Position numbers and translations under genes: made by a program
Shown here: positions 53,836-62,630 of the stretch, piece by piece
How the letters are laid out: the number at the start of each line of letters is the position of its first letter
Numbering within the stretch: position 1 is the stretch's first letter
The notes under the pieces: generated by a model
What the model was told of the DNA's origin: nothing
Database searches by the model: none
The model's input: only the letters and a program-made list of their open reading frames with translations
Origin: BOG-908 sp965198855
GTDB lineage: Bacteria > Pseudomonadota > Alphaproteobacteria > Acetobacterales > Acetobacteraceae
DNA: 64,000 nt
Reading direction: 5' to 3'
NCBI GenBank assembly: GCA_965198855.1
Contig: CBDAPZ010000002.1
Span: 682,001-746,000 of the forward strand

Positions 53836-54027
53836 CTATCTCGACACCCCACGCCCGGGCGGACCATCAGCAGCTTCCTGCTCCACCGCCTCCACCCCAG
53901 CCGGGTCGGCTTTCTGTGCCTCGTCTATCTGCTCCACGCCCGCCGGATCACCGCTCTCGGCCTTTTCCACACCCTGGCGTGCCTTCTCGACGGACTCCAC
54001 GCCTTCGTCTTTCCGTGTGCCACTCAT
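53836..54027 (-). CDS. small acidic repeat-containing protein, 63 residues
   Basis: A 63-residue, Glu/Asp-rich protein, likely unstructured. It contains two copies of a short repeat, GDPAGVEQIDEAQKA and ADPAGVEAVEQEAA, preceded by VESVEKARQGVEKAE. AAGGAGG stands 6 bases before the ATG at 54027, which is a strong start and makes the gene credible. It is divergent from the DUF4142 gene and converges with the aldolase gene across repeat copy I. Function unknown; such peptides are often stress-induced. Confidence 0.65.
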   Translation of the reverse strand: MSGTRKDEGVESVEKARQGVEKAESGDPAGVEQIDEAQKADPAGVEAVEQEAADGPPGRGVSR

Positions 54028-54145
54028 GTGCTGCGCCTCCTTGATCTGCAGGCAAACGCCCGTGGAGGTGGAGGGATGCAGGGTCACATCGGAACTGGAA
54101 TGCGCTTCAAAGCGTATCCTCGGCATCTTCAAGGAAGGAACTATT

Positions 54146-54655
54146 TTGAAGCTCTCCCCATTTTATGCGCTGGCAACCTTGGCGCTCGGTTTTCCCCTCG
54201 CGGCCGCGCACGCCGCCAGCGACGTTTCCGCCGCGGACCGCGCCTTCATCGCCATGGTCAGCCAGGGCGGCATGTTCGAGGTCAAAGCGGGTGCCGTCGG
54301 CGCCGACCAAGGCAGCACACAGGACCTGAAGGACCAGGGCACCACCGAGGCGCACGATCACCAGCTGGTCGGCGACAAGCTGAAATCGATCGCTGGCTCT
54401 GTCGGCGTCACCTTCCCCGCCACGTTGAAGCCGATGTTCCAGAAGGAGCTGGACGACCTCAAGGCCGCCTCCGGCCCAGCCTTCGATGCGCTGTATCTGA
54501 AGGACATGGAGGATATCCACGCCAAGGACGGCGCAGCCTTCGCCAAGGAAGCGGCTGGCGGCACCAACCCCGACCTGAAGGCATTCGCAGCCGAGACCCA
54601 CCGGATCGTCGTGCGCCACATCGGCGAGCTGAAGGCGGCAGGCCCTGCGCAATAG
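54146..54655 (+). CDS. DUF4142 secreted protein
   Basis: A 169-residue exported protein. TTG at 54146 is the likely start, with AAGGAAGG 8 bases before it; it gives a signal peptide ending LAAAHAA. The mature part, SAADRAFIAMVSQGGMFEVKAG and the heptad helices with HDHQLVGDKL and DMEDIHAKDG, matches DUF4142, a ferritin-like four-helix bundle. Members are periplasmic and often linked to stress or envelope genes. It stands alone before the sulfotransferase-like gene. Confidence 0.82.
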   Translation: MKLSPFYALATLALGFPLAAAHAASDVSAADRAFIAMVSQGGMFEVKAGAVGADQGSTQDLKDQGTTEAHDHQLVGDKLKSIAGSVGVTFPATLKPMFQKELDDLKAASGPAFDALYLKDMEDIHAKDGAAFAKEAAGGTNPDLKAFAAETHRIVVRHIGELKAAGPAQ

Positions 54656-54798
54656 CGAGAGCCTCGCCAACGAGCGCGCTAGAGAGCCTAACGCTCCTCG
54701 AAGACACCAGCGGATTAGGCATTTACAGACGGGCCTGTGAAAAGAACACTCATCGGGGTGTTCTTCTGGGAAGATGGCTAGTCTGGAGTGACGGCGTG

Positions 54799-55512
54799 AT
54801 GAAATCTGTTGGTGTAAGTTCTCCCGGCCTTGCCGCTTTGAGGCAATATCTGCGCCCTCAATCGCGCCTGCTTCTCGTGCTCGGGCATCCGCGCTGCGGG
54901 TCCGCTTACGCTGCCAAGCTGGCCAGCAGCGCAGGGCTGGATATTGGCCATGAGAAGATGGGCAAGCATGGCATCTCCTCCTGGATGTTCGCCGTGCCTG
55001 ACCTGCGCGCGCCTTTCGGCACCGATTACGGCGGCGCCCCGTTGAACTCGCGCTTCCAGGCAGTCGTGCATCATCTGCGAGATCCGTTCGAAGCGGCGGC
55101 TAGCATCATGCTGGAAAACAACGTGACGGTTTCACTACGCTATCGCCGTGCGCATATCGAGACCGAATTTGGCTTCGACCTGTTCCGCTACGATCTCGCG
55201 CTTGATCGCGCGGTGGCCTCCTATCTGTTCTGGAACAAGCTTTGCGAGGTGCGCGCGCCGCATTTCACTTTCCGCATAGAACAGGACGGCGATCTGCTTC
55301 TCGATTTCCTAAAAAGGGAATTTGCCGGATCCCTGACGCCGGGCGAGACCCAGGAGGCGATCGGCAAGGTGAACACCTATGACGACCATTTCTCCAAGAC
55401 GGGCATGAAAAAACCCAATCTGAGCGACAGCGACTGGTCCAAGCTCGATCAGGGCCTGAGAGAGCCGCTTCGCCAGTTCTGCCAGACCTACGGCTACGAC
55501 TACAGGCTATAG
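54799..55512 (+). CDS. sulfotransferase-like P-loop protein
   Basis: A 237-residue protein. Near residue 28 LLLVLGHPRCGSAYAAKL resembles the 5'-phosphosulfate-binding loop of sulfotransferases, and VVHHLRDPFEAAASIM resembles the 3'-phosphate-binding strand and helix. WNKLCEVRAPHFTFRIEQD and LREPLRQFCQTYGYDYRL complete a short sulfotransferase-type fold. The acceptor may be a surface glycan or lipid, given the neighbours. ATG at 54799 or the adjacent GTG at 54796 may be used. Confidence 0.7.
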   Translation: MKSVGVSSPGLAALRQYLRPQSRLLLVLGHPRCGSAYAAKLASSAGLDIGHEKMGKHGISSWMFAVPDLRAPFGTDYGGAPLNSRFQAVVHHLRDPFEAAASIMLENNVTVSLRYRRAHIETEFGFDLFRYDLALDRAVASYLFWNKLCEVRAPHFTFRIEQDGDLLLDFLKREFAGSLTPGETQEAIGKVNTYDDHFSKTGMKKPNLSDSDWSKLDQGLREPLRQFCQTYGYDYRL

Positions 55513-55587
55513 GGTTTCATCTAACTACGTGAATCACAATAACCCCGGAGGAAAAGGCTTAAGCGCTCTGGTGCTCGCACGGCGAGG

Positions 55588-55607
55588 GGGACACCAATTG
55601 GTGTCCC
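55588..55607. repeat. perfect 20-bp palindrome
   Basis: GGGACACCAATTGGTGTCCC is fully self-complementary with no spacer. It lies in the 184-base interval between the sulfotransferase-like and DUF1796 genes, about 90 bases before the latter. A third GTGTC follows directly after it. It could be an operator, a recombination site or part of a terminator (though no T-run follows). Confidence 0.6.
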
Positions 55608-55696
55608 AATCGTGTCACACCCAAACATCTCAAAAAACTTTCAAATAGGGAGAACGCGTCCGCACTTTGAAGAACAGTTTTTAGGATATCTCGACG

Positions 55697-56470
55697 ATGG
55701 CGGATGGCAGTTTTTACACACCTCTCAACAATGCTTTCTATGCGGTTATGGAGCTACGAGAAACTCTTTCAGATTTCATCCCACCAAAAGCTGTTTTTGT
55801 TTCCTTGGGCCAAAACTGCAGCTCGGCCTGGTATCTGAAATCGGTAGGCGTAAAGCAAGCGTCGCTTCCGTTCGACTGGATTTTTTCGTCACCCGGCATC
55901 GTCGCGCATTGCATTGATAATGACTTCGAAGCCTTCCTGGACAAGAAGCAGATGACGTCGACGAGCCAACATGCGGCCGGCCACGCCCTGTATCACACGG
56001 GTCTGTTCGCCCATCGCAATCCATTATCGGACGAAGCGACCTACAGCTACTACGAAAGATGCGTTGATCGCTTCCGCAAACTTTTCCAAAGCGCGACACC
56101 GCTCGTCTTCGTATCCACACTACTGCCCGAACACGGCAAGCGTCCGCTCTGGACAAATGGCTTTGTCAAAGATTACGCAATTCCTGCAAATCAGAACCCG
56201 GAAGCAGAATACGCAGCCCTTCAAGAGCTGATTGGACACAGACCTGGGCCATCACGACTGATCCTGGTTTGCCAGACAACCGAAACCGGCCAACCGCATG
56301 TTAGCGTAACCCATCAATCTGAAGATCTGGCAGTGATCCGGTTCGATTCAAAAGGTGCGAATGACGGCTTGCGCTACCTGGATCCGAGCGACGACACTCT
56401 GTGCAAGGCTCTGTATGCAACGATCTGCTACCCGAAGCCCGGCCCTGAACGTAAAGCCCTGGTTGATTGA
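55697..56470 (+). CDS. DUF1796 putative papain-like cysteine peptidase
   Basis: A 257-residue protein of the DUF1796 group. VFVSLGQNCSSAWYLKSVG holds the putative catalytic Cys, and LPFDWIFSSPGIVAHCIDNDF and a downstream ALYHTGLFAHRNP with His are characteristic. These proteins lie in polysaccharide and surface-structure clusters, though a peptidase activity has not been clearly shown. The GC is lower than in most of the window. The gene is flanked by the sulfotransferase-like and tail-like genes. Confidence 0.72.
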   Translation: MADGSFYTPLNNAFYAVMELRETLSDFIPPKAVFVSLGQNCSSAWYLKSVGVKQASLPFDWIFSSPGIVAHCIDNDFEAFLDKKQMTSTSQHAAGHALYHTGLFAHRNPLSDEATYSYYERCVDRFRKLFQSATPLVFVSTLLPEHGKRPLWTNGFVKDYAIPANQNPEAEYAALQELIGHRPGPSRLILVCQTTETGQPHVSVTHQSEDLAVIRFDSKGANDGLRYLDPSDDTLCKALYATICYPKPGPERKALVD

Positions 56471-56571
56471 TCGACGATTGTCATTGATCCCATCGTCTTG
56501 GCCACTTCGCCTATACCGGTGACATCTAAATCCAAGTTATCCGATGACAAAAAACGTCAAGACTCGAAATC

Positions 56572-58281
56572 CTAAGACGGTTTATTCGTACGCTGCCACA
56601 CCGAAAAGGCAGCGACGAACTTCGCCGCCCATGTCGTGTTTGCAGCCATCGACGCGATGTTCCCGTTGATCCCTGCAGGAGACGAGATGGTCAGCGCCGT
56701 GATCGCCTGAGACGACGTGATGCTGACCGGACAGCCTGCGGGATGTGTCGCAGGTAGAACCACGGTGAGGGCCGCCAACGTCGCGGCTGGATTGAGGAAA
56801 AGATCGTCGCAGTTTGCCATTGTCACCGAGGCACCAGTGACGGGCGCAGCTGTTTCTTGCGAGCCATTGATAATCGGACCTGTCGTGGTGATTGTGTCGG
56901 CTGCGAGACCCCCAACAACAATCAGACCGTTGGCAAATGCGGCAAGCCCCGTCGCACGCTTCATCGTGAAGGGGGTAGCTAGCAGTGTACCCGCGTCAGA
57001 ATAGGCCGAGCACGCGAAGTTAGCGCCGGCATTGCTTCCACCCTGAGCCGCGGCATCAAGGCCACATGTCCAGTTCGTAACGCCTGCTGTGTCATATACC
57101 AAAGACCGCTTGTTCGCTGCAGCACCATTGATGACAATGTGCGACCCAACCGCACCGTTGCCACCCGCCACGAGGCCCTTAGTTCCGACAATTGCGCCGT
57201 TGTAGGCGTAGAACTGGCCGTTGTCGCCGAAGGAGTAGTTGGTCGCCCCGGTCGCGCCTGTTAGGTTGATACGGGTGTTCGCCGTGTTGTAGACGAACGC
57301 ATTGTTCGCTCCGTTCAGCGCCACAGCCTGGCCAGCCGCCGCTTCAAGGCATTTAGATGTGGTTGCGTTGGTGCAGTCGAAGACGAGGGGTGTGGTGTTG
57401 GACGCTTCAAAGTCTGCCCCTGTGTTCGTTCCACCTGAGTAAAAATCGTAAATGTCAGTGTTTGTCGAGACGGTTCCGAACCCCTGCGTATGGGTGTTGC
57501 TGGCACCGAACGCCATGGGAGACTTGCTGCTGTCGTAGAAACCCACGTTTCCGATCAAGTCGTCCCCAGCCAGGTAGATGCCGTAGTGCCAAGCAAAGTT
57601 GTGGCTCAACTCGGACTTACTATCGAAATAGATGCCGGCAAGGGATGCGTATTTGCTCGCGTTGTGGAGATAGAGATCAACGGCAAAGCTTCCTCTACCA
57701 ACGCCGTCATCGCCGTTCCAATTGGTGTAATCGAACTCCCAATTGATGCATCCATTTCCCGCTGGAATCGCGCCGGGCTTACCGGGGGATGAGCTGGCGA
57801 CCTGACCGTTCGAGCCATTTGGGACACCGTTGCAGGCGATGTCGGAGTTGCCCGCCCACGTCGTGCCGCCATGGGCGCCTTGAACGGCGCCGATATAGTG
57901 AGTGACTTTTTGGCCGCTGCCTCGGGCGGTGCTGCCTTGGCCGGTATTGACGTAGAGCCCGTCAACTACGAGCCACTCAGCGGTGTAATTGTCGAGCGAC
58001 GTTCTGCCTTGGGTGATGTTGGCGGCCTGCGTGGGATGGTGGCCCCCGTGCTGCCCCTCAATGACACAATTTGCGACGGGGCAAGATGGGGTGAAGGTGG
58101 GCGTCGAGATCGTGATTCCCGTAAGTGGTGCGACAGTGTTTATGGGCACCAGGCCAGCCGCAACCGCATCCACATAGGCCTTGTTCGCAGGCTGAGTCGG
58201 CAATGTGGGTTTGGGAGTGCTTTGGGCCAAGGCGGCGCCGTGCAGAAACAAAACGCAACATGCAATCGTTTGGATTTTCAT
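56572..58281 (-). CDS. secreted phage-tail-fibre-like protein
   Basis: A 569-residue protein with a signal peptide (MKIQTIACCVLFLHGAALAQ). TQPANKAYVDAVAAGLVP near the N-terminus resembles the AT-KAYVDA motif of phage tail fibres, and the Gly/Asn/Thr-rich body (residues about 60-500) has repeating NG-x-hydrophobic beta patterns. Tail proteins normally lack signal peptides, so this looks like a tail-like domain used on an exported protein. No other phage genes are next to it. It converges with the DUF1796 gene. Confidence 0.6.
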   Translation of the reverse strand: MKIQTIACCVLFLHGAALAQSTPKPTLPTQPANKAYVDAVAAGLVPINTVAPLTGITISTPTFTPSCPVANCVIEGQHGGHHPTQAANITQGRTSLDNYTAEWLVVDGLYVNTGQGSTARGSGQKVTHYIGAVQGAHGGTTWAGNSDIACNGVPNGSNGQVASSSPGKPGAIPAGNGCINWEFDYTNWNGDDGVGRGSFAVDLYLHNASKYASLAGIYFDSKSELSHNFAWHYGIYLAGDDLIGNVGFYDSSKSPMAFGASNTHTQGFGTVSTNTDIYDFYSGGTNTGADFEASNTTPLVFDCTNATTSKCLEAAAGQAVALNGANNAFVYNTANTRINLTGATGATNYSFGDNGQFYAYNGAIVGTKGLVAGGNGAVGSHIVINGAAANKRSLVYDTAGVTNWTCGLDAAAQGGSNAGANFACSAYSDAGTLLATPFTMKRATGLAAFANGLIVVGGLAADTITTTGPIINGSQETAAPVTGASVTMANCDDLFLNPAATLAALTVVLPATHPAGCPVSITSSQAITALTISSPAGINGNIASMAANTTWAAKFVAAFSVWQRTNKPS

Positions 58282-58379
58282 ACCTAGCTTCCGGACGTCC
58301 TGCCGATACAGAGGAAGTCGCCGTCCGTGCAGAGGCCTGCGATGGTGCCGGTGACGTTGTCGGATGTTGGGACTGGAGA

Positions 58380-58600
58380 GCAATGGGTCAGCGAAGCATT
58401 TGTGAAGACCCTCAAGCGTGACTACGCGCATCCAACCTCGTGCGGATGCCCTGACCGTTTTGCAACAGTACCGAACTGGATCGACGACTACTACGAAAAT
58501 CACCCAGATAGCGGCTTGCACATGCACTCACCTCGTGAGTTCATCCCAGCCAAACACAACCAGCCTCGTGTTCGGTTTTACGGGGCGACTCCACCCCGAG
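58380..58600 (+). pseudogene. IS3-family transposase OrfB, C-terminal remnant
   Basis: SEAFVKTLKRDY (from about 58390) is followed, in another frame, by RIQPRADALTVLQQ and then, back in the first frame, by NWIDDYYENHPDSGLHMHSP and REFIPAK. Two small deletions explain the shifts. It is the end of an integrase-type transposase of a different IS3 subgroup from the element at 6502-7840. No ends were found. It marks past insertion at the edge of the tail-like gene. Confidence 0.75.
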
Positions 58601-58626
58601 TCAGTCAGCCCGGACAGAATGAGCAA

Positions 58627-59346
58627 TCACTTCGGATGAACCCAGCCGGCGAATTCCGTTCGTAACTGAATTTCGGGAGGCGCAATCTTACGCATGAGTG
58701 CCTCTGTCAGAAAGATCCATTTCCGCAAATGTACTAAAACATGCACTCCTAACTTCTTGGCGCAATCATGTACCGCATTGGCAAGAGGTTCGTGCTGGTA
58801 ATCGTCACCAAACATAATCCCTTCCGCACCCAGTAACCGGTGATAATTCATGATGTCATTACACACCGCATCGTAACCATGTCCGCCATCGATGTAGATC
58901 ATATCAGCCTTAAAACCAAAGTGAGCTAACACTTGCGACCCCGACCCACTATCTAAACACAAAGGGAACACTTTTCCAGCGTTACCCCGGGCTAGAACAT
59001 TTCCAAGAAAATTATTAAGGATCGTAGGCTGGCCGTTCTTTCTGCCCAGCTTCGCTATTGCGCCGGGGAGGAGCCAATGCTCCGGGCCTCCAAGAAATGT
59101 ATCTACGCAGACAATCTGTGCTTCAATTTCGTTTACACGGCATTGATCAATGATATGGTTTGCGGAGTGCCCTTTCCATGATCCGACCTCTATTATTTGC
59201 TTTGGTTGGACCGTCTTGATAAGCCAATCAAATGTCTCAGGAGCTCTGCCTCCAAACATAGAGTCTTTGTCTTCAGCAATGTAACTATGATCCAATTTCT
59301 CCCAGAACTCTGGGAAAATTGAGTCGTAGAATGCTTGATTTGCCAA
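58627..59346 (-). CDS. class I SAM methyltransferase (Methyltransf_24 type)
   Basis: A 239-residue methyltransferase. Motif I is QIIEVGSWKGHSANHIID, and DMIYIDGGHGYDAVCNDI and GIMFGDDYQHEPLANAVHDC are the DGGH and DDY motifs of the cephalosporin-hydroxylase-like/Methyltransf_24 group, which often act on sugars or lipids in surface-glycan clusters. GC is clearly lower than in the catabolic genes, suggesting acquisition. Its 5' region (59347-60141) is degenerate. Confidence 0.82.
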   Translation of the reverse strand: MANQAFYDSIFPEFWEKLDHSYIAEDKDSMFGGRAPETFDWLIKTVQPKQIIEVGSWKGHSANHIIDQCRVNEIEAQIVCVDTFLGGPEHWLLPGAIAKLGRKNGQPTILNNFLGNVLARGNAGKVFPLCLDSGSGSQVLAHFGFKADMIYIDGGHGYDAVCNDIMNYHRLLGAEGIMFGDDYQHEPLANAVHDCAKKLGVHVLVHLRKWIFLTEALMRKIAPPEIQLRTEFAGWVHPK

Positions 59347-60141
59347 TTTAGTCTCCGTTCCCAGCTCTTTTGAGTTATGAAAACCCGCACTTATGACAGT
59401 CCTCGGTCGTGCCCTACATCAGCGGTGGCAGTCAGGGCTTTATCGGTGGCGTAGCGATAAGTGTGGAAATTGCCTGATGAGCTTCTTCCGGCTAGTGATA
59501 CTTGTTCAGGTTAGGCCGCGAGGTCAATGCTCTGCAGCTCCGAAATCTTCTCGGCCAGGCTCTGCCAGCCGTTGACCTTGCGACTGTGATCTGATCGGAC
59601 GACAACAAGGCAATGAACAGCATGGCTGCGGTCTCTGCCGATAACAGAACGGGTTGAGTTTTGACAAGGCGTTGAACTCCGCGCGGAGACGCCGATCGCG
59701 CTGGTCGTCCGAGCGGACTTCCACTGGGAAGAAGGTAGACGGAGAAAGGCCAACAGGCTCGTCGGCTTCCTCAAACTCGTGGCCACTGTAGGACAGGGCA
59801 GAGGCCACTTTCGCAGGAAAGCACCATTGGAGTGCGCCCTGGGGGTGGACAGTATGGCTACGAGTGCGCCGCCCCTCCTGGATAATTGGGTCATTTCCGG
59901 TGACCTGGCGCTTTGCCGAATTTTTTGAAAAGCTTGGCACTCGCGTGGTGCGCCTGCGCTGATCGGAGCAAGGCATCCTGTTCAAACACTGACATATCCC
60001 GCTGAACCGTCAGGCTCATGCCAGCTGGCATATTACGTTCGTCAACTTCTTGTGCTAAATGAACCTAGATCCAGTGTTAGATTCTAAAGAGACGGCGTGG
60101 TCGTCTTTGGCACCATGACTCGATTTAAATAGCCTACAAAT
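59347..60141. other. degenerate gene-poor stretch
   Basis: About 795 bases without a believable gene. Open frames on the minus strand (59511-59985) are Arg/Ser-rich and resemble no family. Composition shifts within the interval suggest a mosaic of old insertions. It holds the promoter of the methyltransferase gene at one end and that of the 170-residue protein gene at the other; no clear hairpins were recognised. Confidence 0.45.
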
Positions 60142-60654
60142 TTGATGCGGATGAAGCCTATGCTGTATGCATTCGTCGTGTTTATCGTTCTCGGAATGGT
60201 GGTGTTCTTCAAACGCCGTTTTGATCGTGCAATGCTGATGAGCCTACGATGGCCAGCCGACGCCAGCTATGAAAAATTCAGCCAGTTAGTTCAGAGCTAC
60301 TTATTGCAAATGGGGTGGGATGCTCGAAGAGACTTTAACGCACCGGACAAGATAGTTGCACTCCGGCAGGGGCGTACCATACGTGTGGCTTGTCGGTGCA
60401 GTATTCTAGAGCCATCCCTTCTTTCCGCCCGAGACTTGACTGAGTATGCCCAAGGACCCGGTACACGACCACTCGTCTGCGTAACTGCAAGCCCCACTCC
60501 AGCCTACGTAAGAGAGGCGGTAGCGCCCACGATCATCTTTGTGCATTACAAGGAACTTTGGATTTTTGGCGAAGAGCTTCCAGAGTTTAACAATATTATC
60601 AAGGCTGCAACAAGGAACATACCGATTCACTCTGGTTTACATCAATCATCCTGA
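60142..60654 (+). CDS. membrane-anchored protein of unknown function
   Basis: A 170-residue protein with one N-terminal membrane segment (about residues 7-23, YAFVVFIVLGMVVFF) followed by a soluble domain of about 140 residues. The domain has a strand-helix pattern (YEKFSQLVQSYLLQMGWDAR, then IVALRQGRTIRVACRC) that recalls Mrr-type nuclease folds, but the catalytic Q/E-x-K is replaced by ACR, so it is probably not an active nuclease. Several ATGs lie near the start (60142, 60148, 60157). It overlaps the convergent SGNH-like gene by 13 bases. Confidence 0.5.
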   Translation: MMRMKPMLYAFVVFIVLGMVVFFKRRFDRAMLMSLRWPADASYEKFSQLVQSYLLQMGWDARRDFNAPDKIVALRQGRTIRVACRCSILEPSLLSARDLTEYAQGPGTRPLVCVTASPTPAYVREAVAPTIIFVHYKELWIFGEELPEFNNIIKAATRNIPIHSGLHQSS

Positions 60655-61337
60655 AAAAAGCGCTCGAGCCACAACATCCCGAATCGCCGATTCATATGCC
60701 ACCGATCCTCCTGATCATGTAACTCTAGGTCCGTTTTGTCGCCGATCGCCAATTTGCGGGATCCCACTGAAAAATCCGGATGGGTCCGCACATCATTGAC
60801 AATGGTCTCCAGCGGCTGATTTAGAAACCTGACGTTCATCGGACCGCAGAAAAGGTGATTAACAGCCTCACATCCCGCCACGTACTCTACGGGATACGCA
60901 CAATGGCGCACCGTGTCGGCAGCCGGCAGCGGCACATGACCTACGAATAAGTGTGCGTCAGTCACCATTCTAAGCTTGCCAACGACACCAAATGCCATTG
61001 TGGATGCGAGCAGATCCTCGATCGCCGCAATCCGGCATTGGTGTGAAATCGCCCGGCCGGTCTCCAAAAAATAGGCGCTCGCATCTAAGCCATACACGAT
61101 AATACGGTCGTAGTCAGCCGGATCTATGACCTCCCGGCCGCCAGACGTGAAAGTCATTCCAGACGCAAGCGTAGGAGTCGTTGGGATCAGCACGTCGCCA
61201 TCGACCCGCAAATCGCTCATATGATTGCCGCGTTGCGCGAAGAAGACGATCTCGACATCCGGATGGTCCGGCGCCAGGGCATCCCACCCCAGCTTCAATG
61301 CGGCCACGTGGCTGTTTCCGATAATGCAAACCCGCAT
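60642..61337 (-). CDS. SGNH-like/glycan-locus protein
   Basis: A 231-residue protein. MRVCIIGNSHVAALKLGWD begins with a G-N-S-H block I motif like that of SGNH hydrolases, though in the GNSH form common in proteins that partner GSCFA proteins. DYDRIIVYGLDASAYF and the C-terminal EDRWHMNRRFGMLWLERF, which keeps a D/H-x-N-x2-[F/Y]G block, support the fold. It lies 3 bases after the GSCFA gene ends and is probably co-transcribed. A role in adding or removing acyl groups on a surface polymer is possible. Confidence 0.65.
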   Translation of the reverse strand: MRVCIIGNSHVAALKLGWDALAPDHPDVEIVFFAQRGNHMSDLRVDGDVLIPTTPTLASGMTFTSGGREVIDPADYDRIIVYGLDASAYFLETGRAISHQCRIAAIEDLLASTMAFGVVGKLRMVTDAHLFVGHVPLPAADTVRHCAYPVEYVAGCEAVNHLFCGPMNVRFLNQPLETIVNDVRTHPDFSVGSRKLAIGDKTDLELHDQEDRWHMNRRFGMLWLERFFQDD

Positions 61338-61340
61338 CGG

Positions 61341-62381
61341 CTAAGCACCAAAGGCTGCGAGAAGCTCTTCCTCACAGACGATGTCGCTGTCGATTTTTTG
61401 GGTCTGGGCGAAAGCCTTTTTCTGCTCGCCGAATTTCCCCTTGAGGCAATTGAAGAATGTGTTCATGACAAAATCGACGCCTGTGTGATTTACGTCTCTC
61501 TGGTTAGGCTCAAGAAACGCACCTCGAAAAGCGGGACTATTGATGATTTCGTAGGATGGGAAATAATCCACATTCTTTCGGTTTGCAGCCAACTGTCCCG
61601 CCACCGCACGCAAGATCGATTTCGAGTGCATCGTCGCTACCAGAACGTGCTTGTCCGACATCGTGGCGGTCAACGGCACGGGCGACACGGTGAGTATGAA
61701 CTTCAGGGCCGGTCTCACTTTGTTCATCAGCACCATAGATGAAGCCAAGCTCTGCAATATGGTATTGAAGTCCTGGTTCACGAATGTGTGGACGCCGGCA
61801 TCGAACTCGCCGGCAGCTGTCCCGGGGCACATCGGATACTCGTAGTGTCCCGGCTCGTTGACCCAGCTCTCCGTCAAGCCCATCGTAAAGACGAAATAGC
61901 TTGCTTTTTCGATGCACGCCCGAAAAGCCATGATCGCTTCATCGCGCGAAGACCTCAGCTCGGCGACCGATTCGAACCCGTTTGGTTCCACACGGGGACG
62001 GAACGGATCGAAAAACCGCCCGTCTTTCTCCCATACTTCCGATGGCGGAACGACAGCGCCGATCGCCCAAGAGGTCCATTGCTCGAGCAATGTCGTCGTA
62101 TAGATATTGCCGGTGCGAGCCGAAAATATGCCATAATTGAAGTTTTTTGCGCTTTCCTTCGAGAGGCCGTACGGCGCTGTCTCGGTCACCAGCCATCTGA
62201 ACCCGCGCGCGGCCAATGACCTCCCGATGTGCGTCGCAAAGCACGATCCAAACGTCACCACCGGCTGATCGAGCCTGATGTTGAACTTGGGGTTCCATAA
62301 TTCCGTCATGTCCAGCATATGGCGGTTTGCAACCGCCGTTCGCCAGAATGAAGAACCGGGGCGAGTCGCATAGGGATTCAC
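61341..62381 (-). CDS. GSCFA-domain protein
   Basis: A 346-residue protein with the defining FGSCFA motif at 44-49 (VVTFGSCFATHIGRSLAARG). TETAPYGLS, NIYTTTLLEQW and VFTMGLTESWV are further GSCFA-family signatures. The family resembles SGNH/pectate-acetylesterase-like hydrolases and occurs in capsule and O-antigen loci; biochemical data are scarce. The start at 62381 lacks a strong Shine-Dalgarno. It is followed directly by the SGNH-like gene. Confidence 0.85.
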   Translation of the reverse strand: MNPYATRPGSSFWRTAVANRHMLDMTELWNPKFNIRLDQPVVTFGSCFATHIGRSLAARGFRWLVTETAPYGLSKESAKNFNYGIFSARTGNIYTTTLLEQWTSWAIGAVVPPSEVWEKDGRFFDPFRPRVEPNGFESVAELRSSRDEAIMAFRACIEKASYFVFTMGLTESWVNEPGHYEYPMCPGTAAGEFDAGVHTFVNQDFNTILQSLASSMVLMNKVRPALKFILTVSPVPLTATMSDKHVLVATMHSKSILRAVAGQLAANRKNVDYFPSYEIINSPAFRGAFLEPNQRDVNHTGVDFVMNTFFNCLKGKFGEQKKAFAQTQKIDSDIVCEEELLAAFGA

Positions 62382-62630
62382 AGTGACAAACCTCTCATCC
62401 TAGTGGGTGATCGACAGAGCCCTACTTGCCCGACGGCAATCCTTCTTCGTCCCGTTCCTCATTGTCGCCATATTGGCTTTATCCTTGTCGATCCGGAGTG
62501 GTCTGCGCCGACGGCCGCCCCTTCGCCGCCGCCTTCTGCGCATCAAACAACTGCACCCTACGCGGCCGCCCGGGCTTATAGCCTCCAGCGCTTATAGGCA
62601 TCTATACGAAATCTGGCGACGGGGGGAACG

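Noticed and set aside
59511..59985. Gene on the minus strand between the methyltransferase and the 170-residue protein
   Set aside because: The overlapping frames are Ser/Arg-rich without a family match or ribosome-binding site.
60142..60654. Mrr-type restriction endonuclease
   Set aside because: The fold pattern is only suggestive and the catalytic Q/E-x-K is not present.
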